From Limonium bicolor (Eukaryota > Streptophyta > Magnoliopsida > Caryophyllales > Plumbaginaceae): DNA of 64,000 nucleotides. A program made the position numbers and the translations under genes. Shown one piece after another: positions 35,755 through 47,841 of the stretch. The stretch covers positions 44,522,171 to 44,586,170 of the forward strand of contig CM041776.1 of assembly GCA_023374045.1 (NCBI GenBank). The letters are read 5' to 3'. The notes under the pieces are model-generated. The model was not told where the DNA came from. It made no database searches and worked only from the letters and a program-made list of their open reading frames with translations. Each line of letters starts with the position of its first letter. Position 1 is the first letter of the stretch.

Positions 35755-38250
35755 ACCCCGCATTGACGATCTGTTCGATTAGTTGAAGGGAGCATCTATG
35801 TTTTCCAAGATTGATCTCAGATCGGGGTATCATCAGATAGCCATTAAGGAGGGAGACATTGAGAAGACGGCATTCCGGACACGATACGGCCACTATGAGT
35901 TTACAGTGATGCCGTTCGGTTTGTCGAACGCACCGGCGAAGTTTGGATCTGATGAACCGCTTGTTCCGGGAGCAGCTGGACAAGTCGGTTGTGGTTTTTT
36001 ATTGATGACATTCTATATATTCAAAGTCTAAGGTTGAGCATGAGGAACATCTGAGGAGGGTATTGGAAATATTAAGGGAGAACCAGCTATATGCTAAGTT
36101 CTCCAAGTGTGAGTTTTGGCTTGACCAGGTCTCTTTCCTAGGTCATGTCATCTCAGATGCTGGGATCGCAGTGGATCCAGCAAAGATTGATGCAGTACGT
36201 ACCTGGCCAAGGCCGAAGACTGTTACCGACATCCGGAGCTTTCTCGGTCTGGCAGGCTACTACAGGAGATTTTTAGAGATTTCAGCAAGGTCGCGAAGCC
36301 GACGACCGTCTGATGAAGAAAGACGCACCATTTCTGTGGACAGTTGATGTGAGAGATCATTTCAGCGCTTGAAGGACTCACTGACCACTGCACCGGTACT
36401 GACCATTCCAGACGGTACAGAGGGCTTTGAGGTTTATTGTGATGCATCCGGCAGAGGGCTGGGTTGCGTGCTCATGCAACATGGCAAGGTGGTGGCATAT
36501 GCCTCACGCCAGTTGAAGAAACATGAGGAGAACTACCCCACACATGATTTAGAGCTGGGAGCTGTAGTCTTCGCTTTGAAGATATGGCGTCACTACTTAT
36601 ACAGGGTTAGTGTCACGATCTACACCGATCACAAAAGTTTGAAATACATATTCACTCAGAAGGAGTTAAACGTTCGACAGAGGAGATGGTTAGAGTTTCT
36701 GAAAGACTATGACATTGACCTCCAATACAAAGAAGGGAAGGCCAATGTTGTAGCAGATGCCCTGAGCCGTCGAGCACACTCACTCCATTCGCTAGTTTCT
36801 TTCCCCTTGGTTGATGAGGTGCGAGAGGCTCAGAGGACAGATGAGTACATGAGAGAGGTCAGACAGAAGCTGACAGATGGTACCTTTGAGAGTCAGAAAT
36901 ACGACTTCAGACTTCATGATGATGATCTGATCAGACTTAAGGGCCGATTATGCATACCATGTGGTAACACGGATCTGAAAGACCGTATACTTAGAGAATC
37001 ACACTGTTCTTCAGTTTCCATCCATCCGGGAGCCTCTAAAATGTATAAAGACATGAAGAGATACTTCTGGTGGTCGGGGATGAAGACAGATGTTACCGAG
37101 TTCGTCTTGAGGTGTCTCACATGCCAGAAGGTGAAATTCGAGCACCGACGACCGGTGGAATGGTACAGTCGATGCCAGTTCCGGAGTGGAAGTTCCATGA
37201 TATCTCCATGGACTTCGTAGTTGGGCTTCCACCTGCTAGGGGAGGTCTCAACATGATATGGGTGGTGGTGGATCGCCTTACCAAAGTAGCCCGATTCATA
37301 CCGATGAAGGATACTTGGAAGGTGACCAAATTAGCTGAGTTATTTGAGAAAGAATCATGAGGCATCACGGCACACCAAACACCATAGTGTCAGATAGAGA
37401 TACCAGATTCCTTTCGAGGTACTGGAGAGCTACCAGAGAAGCGTTGGGTACAGAACTCAAGCTGAGTACCGCGTTCCATCCTCAGACAGATGGTCAGACT
37501 GAGCGTACTATTCAGACACTCGAGGACATGCTGAGAGCATGTGCCTTAGACTTCCAGGGCAGTTGGATTGACAGATTGCATCTGATCGAATTTTCATACA
37601 ACAACAGCTATCACGCTTCGATCAAGATGGCACCTTTTCAAGCGTTGTACGGTAGACCATGTCGTACACCGCTCTGCTGGGATGAGTCGAGTGAGACGGT
37701 CATTATAGGACCAGAGTACTTGGAACAAGTTCAGGCTGAAGTTCAGCAGATCAGGGAGAACATGAAAGCTGCTCAAGATAGGCAGAAGTCGTATGCTGAT
37801 GTTCGACGACGGGACCTGGAGTTCGCAGTGGGCGACCGGGTGTTTCTGCGAGTATCACCGATGAAGGGTGTATGCAGGTTTGGGCAGAAGGGCAAGTTAA
37901 GCCCGAAATTTGTTGGTCCTTATGAGATTACGGAGCGGGTGGGCCCGGTTGCTTACAGGTTGAATTTACCTGCTAAGCTGGGTAAAGTGCATGATGTCTT
38001 TCATGTTTCACAGTTGAAGAAATACATGCACCACCCCTCCCATGTGTTAGAACCTGAGAGGTTGACTTTAGAACCAAATATGAGATCCGTGGAGACTCCT
38101 CAGAGAATCTTGGACAGTAAGACTAGGGACACTCGCCACAAGTCAGTGCGACTGGTGAAGGTTCTCTGGTCTAACCAGGATGTCGAAGAGGCCACGTGGG
38201 AGTTAGAGGATAAGATGAGGGCGAAGTACCCTTCTTTATTTACTGACTAG
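35755..38250 (+). pseudogene. pol: Element A pol, part 2: RT, RNase H, integrase, chromodomain-like tail
   Basis: Resumes after the CCACT duplication with RIDDLFD, then a TAG (35780-35782) where E has CAG. RT motifs [11 protein letters not shown] and [13 protein letters not shown] are present; the FIDD box is out of frame because of an extra T near 35998. RNase H (36369 on), integrase ([43 protein letters not shown]) and the tail EEATWELEDKMRAKYPSLFTD, stop 38248-38250. The last 297 codons (37357-38250) are open. Frameshifts lie near 35945, 36345, 37155 and 37353. Confidence 0.92.
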
Positions 38251-38552
38251 ATTGTCTGTATAGGGTACGGGGTGTACCCCTTTTTAAGGGGGGTAGAGCT
38301 TCCTCGCTTTTGAGTTAGGAAACGATCATGTTTGTCGTTTGTTTGGTTGGTTAAGATGTGAATTTGTGTAAGATGCTACACTTCGGTGTAAGTTTGAGTT
38401 TTGAGTTATGTATAATACTTATGTATTGTATTTGAGATTGACCTTTGAGTCTTGAGATGTATGAATGTGAATATAAGATGTGATATTAAGATTAAGAGAA
38501 CTGTGTACCGTGAATGGTTAAACACATGTGTGAACTTTAAGGACAAAGTTCT

Positions 38553-38568
38553 TTTAAGGGGGGTAGAT
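38553..38568 (+). other. Polypurine tract of element A
   Basis: TTTAAGGGGGGTAGAT immediately before the LTR start at 38569. Confidence 0.9.
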
Positions 38569-40400
38569 TGAAATACCCCAAATTTAGATATGGTGTTCAA
38601 ATGATAAACTAAGATATAAGGAGGCTAAATAATGCCTTAGAAACATTAAGAAACATTTCTAATCAAAGAAAATATAAGGAAACACCAAAAGAGCAGTTTT
38701 GATAAAAACGTGCTCTAAGCTTGGAGAGACATGGGAGAGTACCCAAATATTGTCCTAAGACCTTAGTAATATCCTAATGGTCATTTGAAGTCAATTACCA
38801 AAGAAAACCAAGCTTGAAAACAAGTTAAAACATAAAATGTGCTTTAAGGAGTCTTAAAGCACGTTTTTGAAAAATTGTCTTGTAAATGAGTTTTGAATGG
38901 CTAAATGTCCATCATTACTCTTTAATTAACATGTGTACTATATAGTATCACATTTGGAGGTCTATATCAATGGGAAATCAAAAATTTCACAACAATGTGC
39001 CTTGTTTTTGATGAATAGTGAATTAATTAAGCTAGTTTATAACATAAGTCTATATAAGTGAGACATTTGGTCAACAAAGACTTTAGAGGTTGTTAAGTGG
39101 GGATCTGTAGGAACTAAGTGAGTTAAGTAAGGTGCAAATAACTAATAACCTAAAAATGAATGAATGTTTTAGGTTTGTGAATTGGTACCCCGAAGAAGAT
39201 TAGTCAAACAACGATCGACGGTGAACGGTACAGTCCTTCTTGTGACCTGCTTGCTAACGAGGTGTCCCTCGGCTTGTGTGCTATCTGTTTACTTGCTATG
39301 ACTTAAATAAGATAAAGCATGCAACCGGTTATATTTATTCTCGTTGTGTTTGTGTTGCCTTTACACTAACCCGCGAGACCTGAGATGGCTACTAACCAAG
39401 TTTAGTACCTACTGAGTTAAGAATAAGAGTTAAGTTTGATGATTGTTGGTTAATGCCCGTTACGGCTTAGCTAGCACATGGTGTTTAAGATGTCTACTAA
39501 CTGGAACTTGAGTGAGGAAACCCGGGACCGATCTCCGGTCATGCATGCTAAGGAAAAAGGGGGACGGTATCTGAATCAGATCCGCCCTCCGCTTAAGGAC
39601 TTGTCTTCGGACTTGTAGCCTAGGGCCGGTTGCCGGCTCAGCTACGCTGGACTCCCGTCCATAGTAGGTGGCATTAAGATGGTGCGGCTGGATCACCTAA
39701 ATCCCAGGTTCGAATTAAGCTACAACCAATCCCTTCCAGGAAAGGTTTGTATGTTGAGATTAAGATTAAGATTGAGATTAAGATTAAGGTAAGGTAAGTA
39801 ACTAAGATTAAGGAAATGAGGACTAAGGAGGGGGTTACTAACCCACTTGATAAGGGAACGCTTGAGTCGTTCATTGTTTGTGAACTGTATATGTTCATCT
39901 GTGGTTATTGTTATTGCACTTCATATTATGCTTGTGTATGCAATCAATTTCCATGCTATCGACAATTAGTCGTCGTAGCCCCGTTAGCTTCGGGGCCATG
40001 AGAGGGTGTACCAGCATTCGTGCTGACCCCCTCGGGGGCTATTTTTACACTTGCAGGTAAGAGGCCCATGAGGACGCACTACGAGAGTAGGAGCGGTTAG
40101 ACTTAGGTGGGGACATTTATTTTGAATTCGGGTTGCGCCTGTGCACCCGACTGTTTATATTAAACTGATGTAAGTTTGGGATTATGTTTGAGATACTAGT
40201 ACTCGGTTGGTTGTGGTATTATGAATGTTGATGTTTAAGCTGGATAAGTATTTTTGGATGAGTATTGTAAGAATTTAAGCCGGTATATTCTAGCGATCAG
40301 ACCGTGGCAAGGTCCAGGTGTTGTTTATTTCCGCTGCGACGTATTCGATTAAGTGTTCAGATTGCGATAACCACGATAGGCTTTGGATGGGGGTGTTACA
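38569..40400 (+). mobile_element. Element A 3' LTR, full-length copy
   Basis: Matches the 5' LTR 10179-11985 end to end, including the short form without the hairpin array. It is not followed by the TSD. Instead an inverted segment and a second partial LTR intervene before the TSD at 41938. Confidence 0.92.
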
Positions 40401-40732
40401 CTTATAAGTCACTAAAGGACAACAAAATAAAGTAGAGAGGGAAATAGTACAACGAGGACTTACAAGTCCGGTCCTATGTCCGGTCGATTCCAGAGACTTA
40501 TTACCGTACAAATTCATGCCCGACCGACCTTGCAAGTCCGGTCCCAAGGTCGGTCCATTCCCGAGAGTTCTCCCCGTGAAAATTTAAGCCCGACCGGACT
40601 TGACAAGTCCGGTCCCATGTCCGGTCTATTCCAGAAACTAATTCCCTCACAAAACACAAGCCCGACCGGACTTGTAAGTCCGGTCCCCAAGTCCGGTCGG
40701 TTCCAGAAACATTTTCCGGTAGTGTAACAGAG
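40401..40732 (-). repeat. Inverted hairpin-array segment between two LTR copies
   Basis: Read on the minus strand it starts GGCTCTGTTACACTACCGG, as in E at 18646, and carries four or five GGACCGG/CCGGTCC hairpin units. It then runs into about 50 bases of unique sequence ending CTTATAAG at 40401. It is a relative of the E array, not an exact copy. Its orientation is opposite to the LTRs on both sides. Confidence 0.85.
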
Positions 40733-41937
40733 CCCGAAGAAGATTAGTCAAACAACGATCGACGGTGAACGGTACAGTCCTTCTTGTGACCTGCTTGCTA
40801 ACGAGGTGTCCCTCGGCTGTGTGCTATCTGTTTATTTGCTATGACTTAAATAAGATAAAGCATGCAACCAGTTATATTTATTCTCGTTGTGTTTTTGTTT
40901 CCTTTACACTAACCCGCGAGACCTGAGATGGCTACTAACCAAGTTTAGTACCTACTGAGTTAAGAATAAGAGTTAAGTTTGATGATTGTTGGTTAATGCC
41001 CGTTACGGCTTAGCTAGCACATGGTGTTTAAGATGTCTACTAACTGGAACTTTTGAGGAAACCCGGGACCGATCTCCGGTCATGCATGCTAAGGAAAAAG
41101 GGGGACGGTATCTGAATCAGATCCGCCCTCCGCTTAAGGACTTGTCTTCGGACTTGTAGCCTAGGGCCGGTTGCCGGCTCAGCTACGCTGGACTCCCGTC
41201 CAGAGTAGGTGGCATTAAGATGGTGCGGTGGGATCACCTAAATCCCAGGTTCGAATTAAGCTACAACCATCCCTTCCAGGAAAGGTTTGTATGTTGAGAT
41301 TAAGATTAAGATTGAGATTAAGATTAAGGTAAGGTAAGGAACTAAGATTAAGGAATGAGGACTAAGGAGGGGGTTACTAACCCACTTGATAAGGGAACGC
41401 TTGAGTCGTTCATTGTTTGTGAACTGTATATGTTCATCTGTGGTTATTGTTATTGCACTTCATATTATGCTTGTGTATGCAATCAATTTCCATGCTATCG
41501 ACAATTAGTCGTCGTAGCCCCGTTAGCTTGGGGGCCATGAGAGGTGTACCAGCATTCGTGCTGACCCCCTCGGGGGCTATGTTTACACTTGCAGGTAAGA
41601 GGCCCATGAGGACGCACTACGAGAGTAGGAGCGGTTAGACTTAGGTGAGGACATTTATTTTGAATTCGGGTTGCGCCTGTGCACCCGACTGTTTATATTA
41701 AACTGATGTAAGTTTGGGATTATGTTTGAGATACTAGTACTCGGTTGGTTGTGGTATTATGAATGTTGATGTTTAAGCTGGATAAGTATTTTTGGATGAG
41801 TATTGTAAGAATTTAAGCCGGTATATTCTAGCGATCAGACCGTGGCAAGGTCCAGGTGTTGTTTATTTCCGCTGCGACGTATTCGATTAAGTGTTCAGAT
41901 TGCGATAACCACGATAGGCTTTGGATGGGGTGTTACA
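40733..41937 (+). mobile_element. Partial second LTR copy at the right end of element A
   Basis: Resumes at CCCGAAGAAGATTAG, matching 39188 onward, and runs to GGGGTGTTACA at 41937, directly followed by the TSD GAAGC. The first about 620 bases of the LTR are missing. Confidence 0.92.
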
Positions 41938-41942
41938 GAAGC

Positions 41943-43453
41943 TCTTCGAGACTCTGACTGGATTAATGCAATGCAAGATGAATTAAATCAGTTTGAAAGA
42001 TGCAAAGTCTGGCATCTTGTGCCTCGTCCTTCACATCAAGGCGTACTTGCCACAAAATGGGTCTTTAGAAACAAGTTGAATAAGATGGATGAAGTCGTTA
42101 GAAACAATGCTCGTCTGGTAGCTCATGGATATTGTCAACAAGAAGGGAAATACTTCTAAGAAACCTTCGCACCAGTAGCAAGGATGGATTCCATCAGACT
42201 ACTAATTTCATTTGCTGCACACAAAGGAATCAAACTCTTCCAACTTGACATCAAAAGTGCCTTCCTCAATGGGTACGTCAAAGAGGAAGTATATGTTGAA
42301 CAACCTCCAGGCTTTGAGACACAAGAACGAAAGGATATGGTACTCAAGCTTGACAAAGCTCTTTATGGGCTCAAACAAGCTCCAAAATCATGGTATGATC
42401 GTCTATCTTCCTATCTTCTAGAAAACCAATTCAAGAGAGGAAAGGTGGATAAAACCTTGTTTGTCTACAACAACAAAAGGGATTTCTTAATTGTGCAAGT
42501 ATATGTCGATGATAAAATCTTTGGAGCCTCTGATGAGAAATATTGCAAGAAGTTTGAAGCTTCGATGAAAAAGGAATTTGAGATGAGTGATCTAGGAGAA
42601 TTGTAGTTCTTTTTAGGACTTCAAGTCAAGCAAAATGTCGAATGGACTATCATATCCCAAGAGAAGTACCTAAAGGATTTGCTAAAGAGATTTGGAATTG
42701 AGGAGTGTAAAACGTTTGACACACCAATGGTAGTTGGCACAAAAATGGGCATCATGACTGGTGACCAACCGGTCGACCAACGATCATACAAGGAGATGAT
42801 TGGCTCTCTACTATATTTAAATGCTAGTAGACTTGACATTATGTATAGTGTTTGCTTATGTGCCAGGTTTCAAGAAGATCCAAGAGAAAGTCATCTCACA
42901 GCTGTGTAAAAGAATCCTACGTTACTTAAAGGTCACCATGAATCTTGGTCTCTTTTATCCTAAATTCACTAACTATGACATTGTAGGATTTTCAGATGCA
43001 GATTATGGAGGATCTATCACTGATCGGAAGAGCACGTCAGGAACAACATTCTTTGTTGGATCATGTTTGATCGCATGGGGATCAAAGAAACAACAAAGTG
43101 TTGCAATCTCAATGGATGAATCTGAATACATAGATGCATCAAGCTGCTGTGCTCAACTCCTATGACTTAAATAACAAATTGGTGATTATGGCATCAAAAC
43201 AGGTACATTACCAATTATGTGTGATAATACAAGTGCCATCTCTATTTCCAAAAATCCTGTGCATCATTCTCGTACCATGCATATTGACATTAGACATCAC
43301 TTTCTTAGAGATTTTTATGAAAAGGAATTGGTTGGTTTAAAGTATATTTCTACTGAAGACCAACTAGTTGACATTTTTACTGAGCCATTAAGTAGAGAAA
43401 GATTCACCAAGATTGTTCATGATCTAGGAATGATGTTCATTAATCACAATTAA
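41943..43453 (+). pseudogene. pol: Element C pol, part 2: copia RT and RNase H
   Basis: After the TSD the frame continues LRDSDWINAMQDELNQFE and TKWVFRNKL. Then come ETFAPVARMDSIRLL, LDIKSAFLNGYVKEEVY, LYGLKQAPKSWYDRL and the catalytic YVDD at 42502-42513. RNase H: GFSDADYGGSITDRKSTSG, WGSKKQQSVAIS, then DNTSAISISKNPVHHSRT and DIRHHFLRD. Stops at 42158-42160 and 42604-42606 and frameshifts near 42905 and 43160 break it. Final stop 43451-43453. Confidence 0.92.
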
Positions 43454-43746
43454 ACTGTCTTTTATTTCCCATGATCGGTCACTGACATGAGAGCAACACC
43501 TATAATATTGTTGTTCAGTAGTCAACGATCAGTTTAATGCATATAAGTTATGTTAAACGACTACTTGAAATAGATATGTCATTTTCCACAACAAGTGAGG
43601 TTAGTTTAGAGAAGGTCCAACAGATTGAAATGGGAAAATTTCCAACGATCACTGCAGCCTGTCACGACCGCTACCCGTTATGAATAGTACCTTTAGCATA
43701 TGTCAGCAAGTGGACGAGGAATGATCGTCGACCGTTACTTGGTATC

Positions 43747-43754
43747 TATAAAAG
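43747..43754 (+). promoter_or_regulatory. TATA box upstream of the env-like ORF in element C
   Basis: CTATAAAAGGG, the closest match to the plant TATA consensus in the window. A pyrimidine-rich leader (CACTCTCTCTAATCTCTCC) follows within 30-70 bases, and the env-like ATG at 43942 is the first ATG after the likely start region apart from one at 43760. It suggests a separate transcript for the downstream region. Confidence 0.5.
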
Positions 43755-43941
43755 GGCGATGAGATTTTTGCTCTTGTCACACTATTGCCCTCACTCTCTC
43801 TAATCTCTCCAAGCCTTCAGAGCAATTTCTCTTCTCTTTTAAACAATCTCGTAAGCTCAGTGCAAATAACCCCTGCCTCACAGCCACTCTAAGAATTCTC
43901 TAGCGAAAGGTTATAAAACTCTAGAAATACTTCGATCAATC

Positions 43942-45405
43942 ATGGCACCAAAATCCTCTTTCCGCTCCAAGAACAAGGTAGCACTCAAGGAAGCTTCTTC
44001 AGCGCAAGTGGACGACATAAAAACTCATAGAGAATCGCCGCCCCCTCGCCTATCCAAAGTTCCGGAAGATCAACTTGTGCGAAGGGTGACTGACGAAGGA
44101 AACCTACAACAGGAAGAGGTACAATATATAAATCTCCACTTACCCAAGCTTCATCACCTCATTCAAACTGAAATCCTCAAACCCAAAATACTTCCAACTC
44201 CTACCACCACAGAAAAACCAAAAATGTCTTCTCAAGATCCTTCACCAAAAATCACCACCAAACACTCCAAAGCCAAAGATCCCAAAAACCAAAACCTTTC
44301 TACTGCCACAACAATTCGCTTAACTCGCGCAACTTGTGCCTCTCGACGTACCAAAAATCAAAAGGAAGCTCCAGAAAAAGCCCACTCCACACCAAAAGAG
44401 GCAACTCGAAAGTTGCACTTCACCGATGAGGAGGAAGCCACTCATTCAGCAATCGCAAGAGCTGTCATTCAACAGCTAGAAGAGGAGGAAGTACCGAGTG
44501 ACGAAAAGTCACAAAAGGAGGCCTCACCAACAGAAAAAACACTAGAGGAAGGTGTGATTGTTCTAGACTCTTGAGGAAGAAACTGGCATCGTTCCTCAGA
44601 TGATGACACTTATCGACAACAGGTCGCTGACGCCTCCACGACAAGCTCAAGAAAAAGGAAGCGACACAGAGTCGATGTTCCCTATCATCTATACGCAAAA
44701 GGAATGCGAGCATCTGAGAATAGTGAAAGGAAAGGAGAAAATGGCTCCATCATCACAATCTTTAGAGCTAGAAGAGCTCTTTCAAACTGTCGCCAAGCCT
44801 TCGCCTTCTCAATCCTTTAAGCTCTCAAAAAGCTCAAGGAGCTAGAGCCTACGCTGAAAAAGGCAGAGAACGTCAACAAAAAATCCTGGCCTGTCTTACC
44901 AAAGACACTTGACCTAGAGTGGATGGAAAGAGATAGGTTTATGAGAGATCCAGGAGCTGTTGGAGTACCAAGGATGGGTGGATTTATTCCAAGATCCGAT
45001 CACCGTGTACACAGAACTGCTCAAGGAGCACATGCACTGTCATGGACCACTCCAAAGTGACGACAACGACTATATCATTTCACGGGTTCAAGGCATTGAA
45101 ATCAACATCTCCAAGTCTTGAATCTCCGAGACTTTCGGCCTGGAACCTGAAGGACTGGTTGTTCCAAAGGAAACATCTTGGAATGACCTAGGACACCTAG
45201 GAGGAAGAATGGTGAATTTGCTCAACAAAGGAGCAACAATGAAGAACTTTCCTACAGTAGAAATGTCCATACCAGACAGAGTTCTCTTTAGTCTGCTCAC
45301 CCACAATATCACTCCGTAAAATCAACAAACCCACATCATCAACGCAAGAGATGTGAGGTTACTCTACGCCCTCAAGACCAAGGAGAAGATAGATCTCCCT
45401 GCTAT
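43942..45405 (+). pseudogene. Env-like ORF of element C, part 1 (split by solo LTR F)
   Basis: Begins ATCATGGCA, a good start context. The first 210 codons (MAPKSSFRSKNK...) are open and very rich in Lys, Ser, Thr, Pro and Glu. Frame changes near 44570 and 44845 follow. The last block reads RDVRLLYALKTKEKIDLPA before element F. This block plus LVHGGVVTKALLE on the far side is the conserved pair I associate with the env-like proteins of Sireviruses and with plant transposon-protein domains. No signal peptide or membrane segment is obvious, so a true envelope role is doubtful. Confidence 0.65.
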
Positions 45406-46974
45406 TGCAGAGGTGATTATCTGAGTGGTTAAATTGGTGTAAAATTTTAAAGAAAAAGAAATTAAAAACTCAAATTAAACGTCGGGCTGCAAACAAATCC
45501 CGGTCGTAGTTAGTAAAACAAGTGTCGTATCCACAGGGAGATTGTTCAATTTATCCTAGTCTTGGTAGTTACTTAAAAACTGTAAAAAGGGGTTTAGCCG
45601 GAGGCAAGCTTGATTTGTTGTTGGATTAATACAGAAATAATAAAAACAGTAAAAAGGTGAATTAAGTGATGTGAATGAAAAAATGTATCCTAGGATAGCG
45701 GGGGAATTTCCTAAATTACTTAAACATATTTATAACCATGTCTCAATTATTTATTGTCTATTAGAGTTAATAATTGTCAGTTACGAACTCTTAATAATAG
45801 CCTTAATATTTTCCTGCTCAGTCCGGAGTGTAAATACTAAGATTAATTCCTTGGTGGTACTTAGACTATCTCAAAATCATGTGTTGATAGTTACCAAATA
45901 AATGCAGTCGTTTGTTGCGCAAAGCATTTAGCAATATTAGTTGAAAGGAATTAAAACAAGTTAACAAGTGAGACAGGTGATAAATATTGTTTACGTAATA
46001 TTAGAAATCAAAACCCCATCCTAGGATACAAAAAAAAATTACTTAGACATTAACGGAGATAAGAAGATAGCACAGACAGATTTTGACATTATTTCAGAGG
46101 AAGAACTGGTCTGCCCTCGCTCGTACTGCTGCTCTTCTATTTCTTTTGTTACTGCGTGAGTGTGGAATGTTGTGGTGTTACGGGAGGAAAATAAGTGGAA
46201 ACGAATGGATGAGTGTGGTGAATGGTTTCTTCAGACTCCCGTCGTGCGTGTTCTATTTTTGGTGTTGAAGGGGCGAGTTTATATAGAGGCAGAGGAGAAG
46301 AAGGTCCGTACGATTTTGATTGCCGGTTGATTGCTCTCATTGATTGCAGGGGACAGAAATGAAACGCGTGAGAGAATTATGGTAGGCGCTGCGGCGGAGT
46401 AGATGGATATGGCAGAAGCGAAGTTGCAGACACTCGGGGGAAGGCAAGTTGCAGACGAAGACGAGCGAAGAAAACTGTCGCGCTTGTGTAAATATACACG
46501 CGTCCGCGTGTGCGTCCGCCTAAAACTCATGCGGACGTGACTGAGCCATCCGCCCGGCCACTTGTGCCGTCCGCTTCCCGTGTCCGCCTGAAATCCACGC
46601 GGTCGTGACTGAGCCGTCTGCTTCCTGTGTCCGCCTGAAATCCACGCGGTCGCTGCCCTGGTGTCCGCCTCTACTTTAGGCGGTTGCCTTAGGCGGTTGT
46701 AAGTAGACCGTGACCTATTTTCCTTCAAACTTTGACCGGCTCTAGATTCTTCGTTTGTACTCCGTTTTCCGAGCCGTTTGCGTCTATGCGTTCGTCTCTT
46801 CATGTACTTTGCTCCTAGCTTGGCTTTTCCTCATGTTTAAACCAATAAATTTGTGAGATAATCAATAAAACATAAACTAGAGGAAAAACATATGATAAGT
46901 GAGAAATGAGCAGAAAAGTGCTGATATGATATATGAAATACACCTATAAAACATGCTCATTTAGACACTTATCA
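45406..46974 (-). mobile_element. Element F: solo LTR (1569 bp) inserted in the env-like ORF
   Basis: Bounded by the TSD GCTAT at 45401-45405 and 46975-46979. On the minus strand it starts TGATAAGTGTC and ends CACCTCTGCA. Contains GTATCCACAGGGAG (about 45528-45541), a word common near one end of several plant LTR families. A minus-strand TATA (CTATATAAAC) lies at about 46273-46282. Only one LTR, no interior and no PBS or PPT next to it, so a solo LTR left by recombination is likely. Confidence 0.82.
46499..46700. repeat. Tandem GTCCGC array in solo LTR F
   Basis: Units of about 45-50 bp such as GTCCGCCTGAAATCCACGCG, each followed by GTCGTGACTGAGCCGTC, three to four times. The motif pairs CGTCCGC with GCGGACG in places. 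On the minus strand it lies upstream of the TATA box, unlike the arrays in E and D. Confidence 0.85.
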
Positions 46975-46979
46975 GCTAT

Positions 46980-47420
46980 GATTCTGGTATCCATTGATGC
47001 TATGTAAACCAGGGTCTTGTGCATGGAGGAGTGGTAACAAAGGCGCTATTAGAGAACAGAGTGGACACCGACAGGTTCCACGAATGTGCGCGCACCGCTC
47101 AAGACAGCATCTACTCAGAGATGTTGTCCAAATTGGGGATAAAGACTAAGGGAGATCAGCTAGTGGTTGTTCAGAAGCAAACCAAGAGCGAGGACTCAAG
47201 GTTAGAGCCTCATCCAACTGCAAGGGCATCAGGACTTAAGAGAAGGAGAAGTCTTTCACCGGTCCACGACAGGTCGGGGACCAGTCTGGATACCTCAACT
47301 AGGGCTGTTCTAAAGAGGGTGAGAGTTACTTTCACAACTGTGCAGGTTGTCTCCACTAAACCAAGTGTTCATCACATGATTCAAGGAGTAATAGATTTTA
47401 TAGAATCCCACATAGTCTGA
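46980..47420 (+). pseudogene. Env-like ORF of element C, part 2
   Basis: After the second GCTAT the sequence reads through a stop at 47006 into LVHGGVVTKALLENRVD, then ...RTAQDSIYSEMLSKLGIKTKGDQL..., a Lys/Arg/Ser-rich stretch (LKRRRSLSP) and a final stop at 47418-47420. The conserved block LVHGGVVTKALLE continues the motif order of part 1, which supports one original gene. The frame 47019-47420 is open. Confidence 0.65.
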
Positions 47421-47784
47421 GAGTTCTTTGTCCCTTAAAGACACGAGTGAACCGTGAAAAAACTAGCTCTAGGCTTATATTTTGTTTTTCCATTAATGTT
47501 TCATTTTGTCATTGACTATCTATTTCTAAGTAAACCTCTGATATGAATGAAAATGTAACTGTTTCTTGTCGACTTGAATGATTATCACTGGTTCCGAAAT
47601 AATTTATTGTATTGGCTGCTTCTTCCTTGATTAAAAATTGCAAATTGATCTGAGATATTTAGTCTCATGCATTCCACTAATCCAATCAACTTGACACCTA
47701 AAAAGCCTACACACATAGCCCACAAGACGTAGCACCTCATTTAATACCATTCACCGATTAGTCGTTGAGCATATCCAAAGCATC

Positions 47785-47792
47785 TATAAATA
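47785..47792 (+). promoter_or_regulatory. TATA box upstream of the 101-residue ORF
   Basis: CATCTATAAATAC, 50 bases before the ATG at 47842, with CA-rich start-site-like sequence near 47810-47825. The stretch 47421-47780 before it shows no ORF and is A/T-rich. Confidence 0.5.
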
Positions 47793-47841
47793 CTTCCTCA
47801 CTTCATTTGCCACTAATAATCATCATTTCACTTCTCACAAG

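Larger units (their letters stand above)
10179..41937 (+). mobile_element. Element A: chromovirus (Tekay/Del-like) retrotransposon with AlkB cargo, nested in C pol
   Basis: The LTR starts TGAAATACCCC and ends GGGGTGTTACA. TSD GAAGC at 10174-10178 and 41938-41942; removing the element rejoins the copia RT frame of C (...KNIKEA / LRDSDWINAMQDE...). The order is 5' LTR, PBS, gag, AlkB exon, protease/RT, [element B], RT/RNase H/integrase/chromodomain, PPT, then a complex 3' end with a full LTR, an inverted segment and a partial LTR. Same family as E but with a shorter LTR and without gag intron 1. Confidence 0.93.

Noticed and set aside
41842..42159. 105-codon frame starting in the LTR of A and running into the copia RT of C
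   Set aside because: A chance fusion across the insertion junction; the RT part is the cut pol of C.
46279..46803. 174-codon minus-strand frame in solo LTR F
   Set aside because: It covers the GTCCGC tandem array and has an Arg/Ser-biased composition expected from the repeat; no domain is visible.
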